From assembly GCA_964618855.1 (NCBI GenBank), contig CAZUCD010000005.1:1-49653 (forward strand): DNA of 49,653 bases, written 5' to 3'. The position numbers were made by a program, and so were the translations under genes. The notes under the pieces were generated by a model, which ran no database searches, was not told where the DNA came from, and saw only the letters and a list, made by a program, of their open reading frames with translations. Of this stretch, positions 34,132 through 42,107 are shown piece after piece. The stretch is from CAZUCD01 sp964618855. GTDB lineage: Bacteria > Sumerlaeota > Sumerlaeia > SLMS01 > JANRJK01. The stretch's first letter is position 1. Every line of letters starts with the position of its first letter.

Positions 34132-36099
34132 ATGGGCAAGAGAGTGATCGTCGTCGGCGGTGGGCTGGCCGGACTGAGCGCCGCCATCAAGGTCGCTGAG
34201 AAGGGCGTCCATGTGGACCTCTTCTCCGTCGTCCCTGTGAAGCGCTCGCACTCGGTCTGCGCGCAGGGGGGCATCAATGGCGCCAAGAACCTCAAGGGGG
34301 AGGGCGACCACCCGCGCATCCACGTCGAGGACACCCTGTTCGGCGGGGAGTTCCTCGCGGACCAGCCGCTTGTCGAAGGCATGTGCTTCGCCGCACCGGG
34401 GATCATCGACCTCCTGGACCGCATGGGCGTGCCCTTCAACCGCACGGCCGAGGGACTGGTGGATTTCCGCCGTTTCGGCGGAACGCTTCACCACCGCACG
34501 GCCTTCTCCGGCGCCACGACCGGCCAACAGCTCATGTACGCACTCGACGAACAGGTTCGCCGGTTCGAGGCGCAGGGCCTCGTCGAGAAGTACGAGTACT
34601 GGGAGTTCCTCTCGCTGGTGCTCGATGACGCCGGGCGCACGCGAGGCATCACCGCCATGAATGTCTGGGACCACAAGACGGAGGCCTTCAAGGCCAACGC
34701 GGTGATCCTCTGCACGGGCGGGCCGGGAATCGTCTTCGGCCGCTCGACGAACTCCGTCATCAACACCGGCGCCGCCGCCAGCCGCGCCTACCAGCAGGGC
34801 GTGTGGTACGCCAACGGCGAGTTCATCCAGGTGCACCCGACCTCCATCCCGGGCGCGGACAAGCTGCGGCTCATCTCCGAGTCCGTGCGCGGCGAGGGCG
34901 GCCGCGTCTGGGTGCCGAGCAACCCCGGCGACCGGCGTGCCCCGGGTGACATCCCCGAGTCGGAGCGCGACTACTTCCTCGAACGCAAGTACCCGAAGTT
35001 TGGAAACCTCGTCCCGCGGGACGTCGCCACTCGCGAGATTTTTCACGTTTGCACCGTCGAGCGCAGGGGCGTGAACGGCGAGAATCAGGTCTACCTCGAC
35101 ATCACCCCAAAGCAGTGCGGCAAGGCACCCGAGGAGATCGAGCGCAAGCTCGGCGGCGTCCTCGAGATCTACCGCAAGTTCGTCGGCGACGATCCCGTGA
35201 AGGTGCCGATGCGCATCTTCCCCGGCATGCACTACTCGATGGGCGGCATGTGGGTCGCCCCGACCGACGGCGATGGCATGGTGGCGCAAATGACAAACAT
35301 CCCCGGCACGTTTGCGGCCGGGGAGTGCGAGTTCCAGTACCATGGCGCCAACCGGCTCGGCGCCAACTCGCTCCTGAGCTGCATCTATGGTGGCGACCTG
35401 GCCGGCCAGCGCGCCGTCGAGTTCATCAAGGCCGCGAAGGACCTCGACACCGAGGCCCCCTTCCAATCCGAACTCAAGCGGCAGAACGAGCTTTCCCAGC
35501 GCATCCTCTCCATGACGGACGGCACCGAGAACGCCTTCAGGCTGGGCAAGGAACTCGGCGACTGGATGACGGAGCGCTGCACCGTCGTGAGGGACAATGC
35601 CAGGCTGGACGAGCTTCTCGGGAACCTCGATGATCTGGAGGGCCGCTGGTCTCGGATCGACATCAACGACACCGCGGGCGCAGGCAACCAGTCGTTCCTG
35701 CAGGTTCGTGCGCTCCGCGACATGATCCGGCTGGCCAAGGCAATCGCGAAGTCGGCGCGCCTGCGCGATGAATCCCGCGGCGCCCACTACAAGCCCGCCT
35801 TCGACATCAAGAAGCCGGAGAACGACAAGCTGGGCGAGGCCCACCATCACGCCGGCTACCGCGAGTACATCTCCGAACTGAAGGCCCGGTGGAAAGGAAA
35901 GTACGCCGTGCCCGATGCCGCCGGCGCCAAGCCCATCTCCCCCGAGTTCGACGAGTACATGACAAAGTGGGTGGCGAAGGAGAGGGCGTGGAACAAGGCG
36001 ACCGTCGCCGCCTTCAAGGAGGGCGAGTCGTCCCCCGAAATCACCTACCGCGAGACGGCCATCACGGTCGAGCCGCCCAAGCCGCGCATCTACAAGTAA
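34132..36099 (+). CDS. sdhA: Succinate dehydrogenase/fumarate reductase flavoprotein subunit
   Basis: 655 aa, the longer form typical of type-B enzymes. It oxidises succinate (or reduces fumarate) at a covalent FAD. Seen: N-terminal Rossmann IVVGGGLAGLSAAIK, H40 in KRSHSVCAQGGI (the His that carries FAD), HRTAFSGATTGQQL, QVHPTSIPGADKLRLISES with the active-site GEGGRVW, the MHYSMGGMWV segment, GANRLGANSLLSC and the C-terminal HHAGYREY region. AGGAGAGG lies 11 nt upstream of ATG 34132. Direction of the reaction in the cell cannot be told from sequence. Confidence 0.97.
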   Translation: MGKRVIVVGGGLAGLSAAIKVAEKGVHVDLFSVVPVKRSHSVCAQGGINGAKNLKGEGDHPRIHVEDTLFGGEFLADQPLVEGMCFAAPGIIDLLDRMGVPFNRTAEGLVDFRRFGGTLHHRTAFSGATTGQQLMYALDEQVRRFEAQGLVEKYEYWEFLSLVLDDAGRTRGITAMNVWDHKTEAFKANAVILCTGGPGIVFGRSTNSVINTGAAASRAYQQGVWYANGEFIQVHPTSIPGADKLRLISESVRGEGGRVWVPSNPGDRRAPGDIPESERDYFLERKYPKFGNLVPRDVATREIFHVCTVERRGVNGENQVYLDITPKQCGKAPEEIERKLGGVLEIYRKFVGDDPVKVPMRIFPGMHYSMGGMWVAPTDGDGMVAQMTNIPGTFAAGECEFQYHGANRLGANSLLSCIYGGDLAGQRAVEFIKAAKDLDTEAPFQSELKRQNELSQRILSMTDGTENAFRLGKELGDWMTERCTVVRDNARLDELLGNLDDLEGRWSRIDINDTAGAGNQSFLQVRALRDMIRLAKAIAKSARLRDESRGAHYKPAFDIKKPENDKLGEAHHHAGYREYISELKARWKGKYAVPDAAGAKPISPEFDEYMTKWVAKERAWNKATVAAFKEGESSPEITYRETAITVEPPKPRIYK

Positions 36100-36123
36100 G
36101 CCGACCCGAACGGAAACCTCCCC

Positions 36124-36870
36124 ATGCCCGAAACCATTGAAATCCGAGTGAAGCGCCAGGACGCCCCCGACGCAGAGCCGCGCTGGGAGACCTTCCGCAT
36201 TCCCTACCAGCCGAACATGAACGTGATCTCCTGCCTGATGGAGATCCGCATGAATCCGGTCACCGCGGAGGGCCGCAGGACGACCCCCGTGTGCTACGAC
36301 GCGGCGTGCCTGGAGGAGGTCTGCGGCTCGTGCTCCATGCGCATCAACGGCCGCCCGCGCCAGGCATGCTCCGCACTGGTGGACGAGTTGGATTCGCCGA
36401 TCACGCTCGAGCCGTTCAGCAAGTTCCCCGTCGTCCGCGACCTGATGGTGGACCGCTCCCGCATGTTCGAGGCGCTCAAGCGCGTCCGCGCCTGGGTGCC
36501 CCTGGACGGCACCTACGACCTGGGCTCCGGCCCGCGCATGACGAGCGACGTGCAGCAGGACCTCTACGCCTACTCGCGCTGCATGACCTGCGGCTGCTGC
36601 CTTGAGGCCTGCCCCCAGGTGAACGACTCGTCGTCCTTCATCGGGGCGGCCGCCATCGGGCAGGCATACCGCTTCGACGCGCACCCCGGGCCGGACACCC
36701 TGCACGACCAGCGCATGAAGTCGCTCATGGGCCCCGGTGGCGTCGGCGACTGCGGCAACGCACAGAACTGCGTCCGCGTCTGCCCGAAGGAAATCCCGCT
36801 CACCGAGGCCATCTCCGAGATGGCGCGGAGACTTACATTCCACGCAGTGAAGTCGTTCTTCCGCAGCTAG
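36124..36870 (+). CDS. sdhB: Succinate dehydrogenase/fumarate reductase iron-sulfur subunit
   Basis: 248 aa. It carries electrons from SdhA to the membrane subunit. Cysteines of the [2Fe-2S] centre are C62, C67, C70 and C82 (ACLEEVCGSCSMRINGRPRQAC is split across 61-82). The [4Fe-4S] and [3Fe-4S] ligands are in CMTCGCCLEACPQV and NCVRVCPKEIP. An 'F-G-x-x-GDCGNAQ' stretch lies between them. It is separated from sdhA by 24 bp and is the last gene of sdhCAB. Its TAG shares CTAG with the stop of the convergent next gene. Confidence 0.96.
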   Translation: MPETIEIRVKRQDAPDAEPRWETFRIPYQPNMNVISCLMEIRMNPVTAEGRRTTPVCYDAACLEEVCGSCSMRINGRPRQACSALVDELDSPITLEPFSKFPVVRDLMVDRSRMFEALKRVRAWVPLDGTYDLGSGPRMTSDVQQDLYAYSRCMTCGCCLEACPQVNDSSSFIGAAAIGQAYRFDAHPGPDTLHDQRMKSLMGPGGVGDCGNAQNCVRVCPKEIPLTEAISEMARRLTFHAVKSFFRS

Positions 36871-37274
36871 TGCGGGATGAACCCGGTGCCCCCCGAGAAG
36901 GCGGCGATCAGCAGCGCAATCCCGATGCACGCGAGCACCGCGAGGCAGCACGGCAATCCGTTGATCGCCAGGCCGGCGTACGAGTGCATCCTCGGCGAGT
37001 CCTGCCCCCGGAATGATGCGATCCCGAAAACCAGGCCGACCGCGTTCAGGCCGATCCCCAGGAGGGCGATGAGGCTGGGCACCGCGTACAGGGGCCCGTA
37101 CAGCGCCTGAAGCGCGTCACCCCCGTCCATCAGCACCATCCGGGCGATGTAGGGTATGAACAGGTTGGCGAGTATCGCCGACGCATAGGCCAAACAGCCC
37201 ACCACACCCAGGCCGATGGACTTCATGGCGGCGGTGGGCCTGACCGACGCGGGGCGGGCTACTGGCGGCGACAT
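36867..37274 (-). CDS. Small polytopic membrane protein (DUF4190-like)
   Basis: 135 aa with three hydrophobic segments (about 18-40, 58-84 and 102-125), the last two containing IALLGIGLNAVGLVFGIASF and LACIGIALLIAAF. The 'G-I-x-L-N-x-x-G-L-V-F-G' pattern resembles DUF4190-type small membrane proteins, whose function is unknown. ATG 37274 has AAAGGGG 2-6 nt upstream; the frame is open to 37424 without sense. It is convergent on sdhB, with stops overlapping in the palindrome CTAG, and divergent from nfu with about 140 bp between starts. Confidence 0.62.
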   Translation of the reverse strand: MSPPVARPASVRPTAAMKSIGLGVVGCLAYASAILANLFIPYIARMVLMDGGDALQALYGPLYAVPSLIALLGIGLNAVGLVFGIASFRGQDSPRMHSYAGLAINGLPCCLAVLACIGIALLIAAFSGGTGFIPH

Positions 37275-37414
37275 GCCCCTTTCTCGAACAAATCCAATCT
37301 GCGGGGCAACACATCGCCCGTTCCCGCCTGAAGAAGGGCGAACCGCATTGACCGGCCCGGCACGAATCGTGCACCCTGACGGCGACGAAGCGAACCACAC
37401 GAACGGAGAATCCC

Positions 37415-37657
37415 ATGTCCGCACCCGCCACCAGCACCGAAGACAAAGTGAAGGAAATCCTCGAGCAGATCCGCCCCTACATCCAGAGCGACGGCGGGGA
37501 CGTCGAGTACGTTCGCATGGAGAATGGGGTCGTGTACATCCGCCTCCACGGCGCCTGCCAAGGATGCGCCTCCTCCATGATGACGCTCAAGGCGGGAATC
37601 GAGCGCAAGATCGTGGAGGACTGCCCCGACGTGGTCGCGGTCGAGGCCGAACCCTGA
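37415..37657 (+). CDS. nfu: NifU-like (Nfu) iron-sulfur scaffold protein
   Basis: 80 aa, a stand-alone Nfu domain. The pattern VKEILEQIRPYIQSDGGDVE, 'IRLHGACQGCASSMMTLKAG' with the C48-x-x-C51 pair, and the terminal EAEP are the family signature. It carries a transient [4Fe-4S] cluster and delivers it to target proteins; the nearby SdhB is a plausible client. GGAG (37405-37408) is 6 nt before ATG 37415. It is followed by a strong palindromic terminator. Confidence 0.93.
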   Translation: MSAPATSTEDKVKEILEQIRPYIQSDGGDVEYVRMENGVVYIRLHGACQGCASSMMTLKAGIERKIVEDCPDVVAVEAEP

Positions 37658-37690
37658 CCGAATCCACGCATCACTTCCGCTGCATCCGAC

Positions 37691-37723
37691 CTGCCCCGTG
37701 GCGCGCTCCGCGCCACGGGGCAG
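37691..37723. terminator. Strong bidirectional terminator hairpin
   Basis: CTGCCCCGTGGCGCG (37691-37705) is perfectly complementary to 37709-37723, a 15-bp stem with a 3-nt loop. TTTC follows on the + side. It lies between nfu (+) and the convergent lipoprotein gene (-), as expected for a shared terminator. Confidence 0.82.
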
Positions 37724-37741
37724 TTTCAATGTGTGCTCCCA

Positions 37742-40198
37742 CTAGGGCGCCGGGTACCGCATCTCGACGAAGATGAGGTTGTCCCCATCCGGGGTTAGGA
37801 CCGACTCCAGCACTGGAAATCCCGTCCTGCGAACGCGCAGGACAAGTGGCCGCCCGCGGGGCATGGCGAAGGTGGGAAATGACCCATCGTAGCCGGAAAC
37901 CGGCGCGAAGTGGCGGATGTAGGAGGCAAAGCGCTCTCCGACCTCATCGGGGCGCAGGCACTCGACCTCCAGGGTCGCATCCTTCACAGGGCTGAGCCCG
38001 CCCTCATAGACCGCGATCCGGACGTTTGTTCCGTCCGCCAGTTGGACTGGAACCTCCCGGACATCCGTATCCCCCAGGTCCTCGACGCGCACGCGTGCCA
38101 TGGCCAGCGGGGGGACCCTGATCGGGGGTGCGACGTCAAACTCAATCGCTCCCCGCGGGAACTCCCGGATCTCGACCGCGCCCCCCCTTTCCGTGCGCCT
38201 GCCACCCAGTAGAATCGCGCCGCCGCCCACGGTCATCTGCTGGATCATCGCCTCCTCGACGGGACGGCCGCCCGTCTCCATCGAGACCCGCACCACGATG
38301 CTTCCCCCGTCGGGTTCCAGCACCACGCGCTCCAGCAGGTTGCCCTTGGAAACGAGCGCGAGCGGCTTCGATGACTGGCGAAATCCGGGGGCGTCGGCGA
38401 AGAGTGCATACTTGCCGGTAGGCACCCCGTGCATCGCGAGCATCCCATCCCGCCCACGGTCCGCGAATCGGGGAGGGATGCGGAGTTGGGACTGCGCCGC
38501 CGCGTCCAGGGGCAGCAGCGCCGCCCAGGCATGCTGGATGCGCCTGCCCCTGTCGTCCTCGACCTCGACCGTCACGTCGACCGTGGTGGGGTCCAGTGCG
38601 ACCCGGGTGCGGACATTCGCGTCGCTCAGGTCCACGGTGCGCAGGAAGTCCGTGCCGTCGAAGAGGTCGTACACTCCCGCCGGCACCGATTCCCGGAATG
38701 TCCCGTCGGAATCCACCGGGATCCCGATCTTCTCCCACTGCCCGATGCGTGGATGGATGCTGAGGAGGGGTTCGTGCCTTCGCGCAACGCCGAGGTCGAC
38801 GGTCCCCTCAAACATCGCCGTCGGCCTGAAGGGCATGGGCAGCGCGATGTCCTGACCGGCCTTCGCTCGCAGGACGACCTCGGCCCGCGGATAGGCCGCC
38901 CCGCGCCAGCGCGCCGTCACCTCGTGCAATCCCTCGGGCACGAGGAACGAGAAGCCGCCGTTCACGCCTGAGGCGGACAACTGGAGGGCATAGTCGGGCG
39001 AGAGCGGCAGCCGCGACGTCACGACCGCGCCCTCCACGGGTTGCCCCTCCTCGTCCAGGACCGTTCCATGGATCATCGCGAGGCTTCCGAGGTCGATCGT
39101 CGCCGATGTCTCCCCTGTCACGTTGACGATGAGCGGGGGAGTCTGCACCGCGTTCGTCGCGGCCGGGAAGACGCGCACCGCATAGAGACCTCCGTACAAC
39201 CCGCGTAGCAGCGCATCGCCGGTCTCGGGGTCCACGGGAGCGCTGATCGTCTGGTCCTCGACCTCCTGCTCCAGGATCAGCCGCCGGGCCGGCCAGTTCG
39301 GCGTGAACCGGGCCCTCGTCTCCAAGAGCGTCGCCGTGGCCCGCAGCCCCGGCGGAATCCCCGCCGACTCACCGGGGCGGACCTCGAGCCGCAGGTCGTG
39401 CCCCCTGGGAATCACCAACTCGCCAATGTCCAGCCGTGCGCCCGGTTCGATCGTGATCCTGGTCCTCAACCTGCCAAACCCCACGGCGAGCGCGGTCAAC
39501 TCGTACTCACCGGCGTGCAGGCTTTCGAACCGCACGTTCTCCCGCGTGCTGCGCGAGAACCTGTGCAGGCTCCGCCCCTCGTTCGGGTGCGAGTTGGGGC
39601 CACGCAGCGCATAGATGTCCCCGCCGGGGCGGCGCAGGCCCACGATCCATCGCCCGAGGGGACCTCCATCGGAGCGCTTGAGGTTCAGCAGGAGTTCGCT
39701 GCGCGAGTACACGGGAAGCTCGACCACTTTCCCTCCCTGCGCCGGCACATCCACGTAGTCGTCGCCAAACGACGCGGGGGCCCCCGTGATCGAAAATCGG
39801 AGCGACTTCATCGGCGGTAGTCCACGGATGCGGAACCCGCCGTCGGACTCGGGCCGGACGAAGATCCAGTCGGGCGCAAAGTGCCCGCCCACAACCTCCA
39901 CGGGCTCCACTCGGAGTCCGAGCGACTTGCGATCGAACTCGGACTTGAAGACCAGCCGCCCCTCGAACGTCCAGAGGTCCTCGGGCCTCGTGGTCGCCTG
40001 TGGATAGAACCTCGCCCACTCGGCTTCATAAACCGAGTCGGCCGGATCGACCGGCACTTCGCGCCGGATGATCGTCGGGTAGGCCCCGCGCTGTACCTCA
40101 GCCGGGGTCTCCGCTGTCCGAGCCTCGTCGCACCCGCCCAGAATCAGGACGGCCAAGCAGGCCCAGAGGGCTGCCGCGAACCTTCGGTCCAATTGCAT
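37742..40198 (-). CDS. Large lipoprotein with carboxypeptidase-regulatory-like (CnaB-type) repeats
   Basis: 818 aa. The N-terminus MQLDRRFAAALWACLAVLIL, followed by lipobox GGCDE, marks a lipoprotein; aspartate after the cysteine can signal inner-membrane retention in some Proteobacteria, but this may not apply here. The rest is beta-rich with several Greek-key type modules. Examples are LGSLAMIHGTVLDEEGQPVEGA near 400, which is the carboxypeptidase-regulatory/CnaB pattern 'G-x-V-x-D-x-x-G-x-P-V-x-G-A', and later 'VPTGKYALFADAPGF' and 'VPAGVYDLFDG', which match the 'G-x-Y-x-L' strand of such modules. No enzyme motif was seen. It is probably a surface or periplasmic structural protein. ATG 40198 has GGAAG 9 nt upstream; an ATG at 40207 is possible. 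A 261-bp divergent region separates it from metK. Confidence 0.75.
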   Translation of the reverse strand: MQLDRRFAAALWACLAVLILGGCDEARTAETPAEVQRGAYPTIIRREVPVDPADSVYEAEWARFYPQATTRPEDLWTFEGRLVFKSEFDRKSLGLRVEPVEVVGGHFAPDWIFVRPESDGGFRIRGLPPMKSLRFSITGAPASFGDDYVDVPAQGGKVVELPVYSRSELLLNLKRSDGGPLGRWIVGLRRPGGDIYALRGPNSHPNEGRSLHRFSRSTRENVRFESLHAGEYELTALAVGFGRLRTRITIEPGARLDIGELVIPRGHDLRLEVRPGESAGIPPGLRATATLLETRARFTPNWPARRLILEQEVEDQTISAPVDPETGDALLRGLYGGLYAVRVFPAATNAVQTPPLIVNVTGETSATIDLGSLAMIHGTVLDEEGQPVEGAVVTSRLPLSPDYALQLSASGVNGGFSFLVPEGLHEVTARWRGAAYPRAEVVLRAKAGQDIALPMPFRPTAMFEGTVDLGVARRHEPLLSIHPRIGQWEKIGIPVDSDGTFRESVPAGVYDLFDGTDFLRTVDLSDANVRTRVALDPTTVDVTVEVEDDRGRRIQHAWAALLPLDAAAQSQLRIPPRFADRGRDGMLAMHGVPTGKYALFADAPGFRQSSKPLALVSKGNLLERVVLEPDGGSIVVRVSMETGGRPVEEAMIQQMTVGGGAILLGGRRTERGGAVEIREFPRGAIEFDVAPPIRVPPLAMARVRVEDLGDTDVREVPVQLADGTNVRIAVYEGGLSPVKDATLEVECLRPDEVGERFASYIRHFAPVSGYDGSFPTFAMPRGRPLVLRVRRTGFPVLESVLTPDGDNLIFVEMRYPAP

Positions 40199-40459
40199 GT
40201 CAGGCATCTTCCGCGTCGCCAGTGGGCGGTCAAGTTCGTCCGGCGATTCCCCACGCCCGGGCATCGGGCCGGGGGAACCCATCCCCGCTCGGCCCCGGCA
40301 CGCCACCCGCCCCCTCCACCCGCACGCGCCCGCCTTTTCCAATCGCCTTGCGCCGTCCAGCACCCGGCCCCTACCAAGGGCGTTCTTTTGCGGCCCGAAT
40401 CCACACTCGGCCGTCCCCATCACGCGGCCCCGCCGCGCACCAAGGAATCCCCGCACGAA

Positions 40460-41641
40460 ATGAAGAGCACCAAGGGTACGAAAGCCGAAGGCAAGGTCCG
40501 GTTCTTCACATCGGAGTCCGTCACCGAGGGTCACCCGGACAAGGTTTGCGACCTCATCAGCGACACGGTGCTCGATGCCGTGCTCAAGGACGACCCGGAA
40601 GGCAGGGTCGCCTGCGAAACCTACGCGACCACGGGACTCGTGGTCGTGGGGGGTGAAATCACGACCAAGACCTGGGTGGACCTTCCCACAATCGTCCGCT
40701 CCACGATCCGGCACATCGGATACACCAAGCCCGAGTTCCGGTTCGACTGCGACTCCTGCGGCGTCGTGAACGTCATCCAGCGGCAGAGCCCTGACATCGC
40801 GCGCGGCGTGAACCGCAAGAAGCGCGAGGAGCAGGGCGCCGGCGACCAGGGCATGATGTTCGGCTACGCCACGGACGAGACGCGCGAGCTCATGCCCCTG
40901 CCAGTGCGGCTCGCGCACCGCATCACCGAGATGCTCTCCAAGCTGCGCAAGACGAACCGCGAATTCGCATGGCTCCGTCCCGACGGAAAGTCCCAGGTCA
41001 CGGTCGAGTACCTCGATGACCGCCCCGTGCGCGTCGACACCGTCGTCGTATCCACCCAGCACGACCCCACGGTTTCGCAGAAGCACATCCACGAGGCGAT
41101 CCGCGAGGAGGTCATCAACCGCATCCTCCCCGCCTCCATGGTCGATCCCAAGCGCATCAAGATCCACATCAATCCGACGGGCAACTTCGTGATCGGCGGT
41201 CCCCACGGGGACACGGGGTTGACCGGGCGAAAGATCATCGTGGACACCTACGGCGGGATGGGCCGGCACGGCGGCGGCGCCTTCAGCGGCAAGGACCCGA
41301 GCAAGGTCGACCGTTCCGCGGCCTACATGGCGCGCTACCTCGCCAAGAACGTCGTCGCTGCCCAACTCGCCCGCCGGTGCGAGATACAGCTCAGCTACGC
41401 CATTGGCGTCGCACGCCCGACCTCGCTCTACGTGGACACCTTCGGGACGGGCGTCATCCCGGACACCGAGATCGCCAAGCGGCTCCAGGACCACGTGGAC
41501 CTGCGTCCCTGGGGCATCATCGAGCACCTCAACCTGCTGCGTCCGATCTTCTCCCTCACCTCCAACTACGGCCACTTTGGCCGCGAGTTGAAGGAGTTCA
41601 CGTGGGAGGCGCGCGACCTCGCGCCGAAGCTCTCTGCTTGA
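40460..41641 (+). CDS. metK: S-adenosylmethionine synthetase MetK
   Basis: 393 aa, usual length. MetK makes S-adenosylmethionine from methionine and ATP. Seen: FTSESVTEGHPDKVCDLISD near the N-terminus, GAGDQGMMFGYATDET (the hexapeptide motif), IHINPTGNFVIGGPHGDTGLTG (in parts), KIIVDTYGGMGRHGGGAFSGKDP (the glycine-rich P-loop-like motif, in parts) and VDRSAAYMARYLAKN. ATG 40460 is chosen because the family begins there; the Shine-Dalgarno is weak (AAGGAA, 13 nt upstream). The frame is open far upstream in a Pro/Arg-rich stretch without family character. It is followed after 7 bp by a GNAT gene. Confidence 0.97.
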   Translation: MKSTKGTKAEGKVRFFTSESVTEGHPDKVCDLISDTVLDAVLKDDPEGRVACETYATTGLVVVGGEITTKTWVDLPTIVRSTIRHIGYTKPEFRFDCDSCGVVNVIQRQSPDIARGVNRKKREEQGAGDQGMMFGYATDETRELMPLPVRLAHRITEMLSKLRKTNREFAWLRPDGKSQVTVEYLDDRPVRVDTVVVSTQHDPTVSQKHIHEAIREEVINRILPASMVDPKRIKIHINPTGNFVIGGPHGDTGLTGRKIIVDTYGGMGRHGGGAFSGKDPSKVDRSAAYMARYLAKNVVAAQLARRCEIQLSYAIGVARPTSLYVDTFGTGVIPDTEIAKRLQDHVDLRPWGIIEHLNLLRPIFSLTSNYGHFGRELKEFTWEARDLAPKLSA

Positions 41642-41648
41642 TCCGGGC

Positions 41649-42104
41649 GTGCCAGAGCCTCTCATCCGAAGGGCGGTCCCGGGCGACTGCACCGCGCTCG
41701 CCGCACTCAGCGGCGAACTCGGATACCCCGTCGACGCCGATGGCATGCGCTCCCGCATCCTCGACCTGGCGGGGATGTCCTCCGAGTGCGTCCTGGTCGC
41801 GGAGGACCCCTCGGACGGCCGCGTCGTCGGATGGCTTCACGCCGGGGTCAGGCGCACGCTCGAGACCGGACCGCGCTGCGAGATACTCGGGCTCGTTGTC
41901 ACGGAACTTGCACGCGGCACCGGCGCCGGATCTGCCCTCCTGCGCGGGGCAGAGCAATGGGGAGCTGCGGCGGGGGCCCCGGAAATGCTCGTCCGCTCCC
42001 AGTCGAAACGAACCGAAGCCCACAACTTCTACCGCAGGCGCGGCTACCGCGACCTGAAGATCCAAAACGTCTTCCTCAAGACCCTGAAACCCAACCCGGA
42101 GTGA
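41649..42104 (+). CDS. GNAT-family N-acetyltransferase
   Basis: 151 aa, a single GNAT domain. Seen: the N-terminal beta strand IRRAVPGDCTALAAL, and the acetyl-CoA-binding motif A region LGLVVTELARGTGAGSALL with the R/Q-x-x-G-x-G/A loop (RGTGAG). The C-terminal AHNFYRRRGYRD segment is typical of motif B. The substrate is unknown. GTG 41649 starts 7 bp after metK and the stop ends 3 bp before ahcY, so it is part of the same transcript as the SAM-cycle genes. Confidence 0.88.
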   Translation: MPEPLIRRAVPGDCTALAALSGELGYPVDADGMRSRILDLAGMSSECVLVAEDPSDGRVVGWLHAGVRRTLETGPRCEILGLVVTELARGTGAGSALLRGAEQWGAAAGAPEMLVRSQSKRTEAHNFYRRRGYRDLKIQNVFLKTLKPNPE

Positions 42105-42107
42105 CCC

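Noticed and set aside
33316..36951. A very long open frame on the minus strand opposite sdhC, sdhA and sdhB
   Set aside because: It is the mirror of strongly conserved sdhCAB genes; high GC leaves few stops in the opposite frames. Its protein is Arg/Asp/Val-rich without any family pattern.
40208..40459. Possible SAM or SAH riboswitch upstream of metK
   Set aside because: I looked for the conserved helices of known SAM/SAH classes and saw only C-rich sequence with no matching core.
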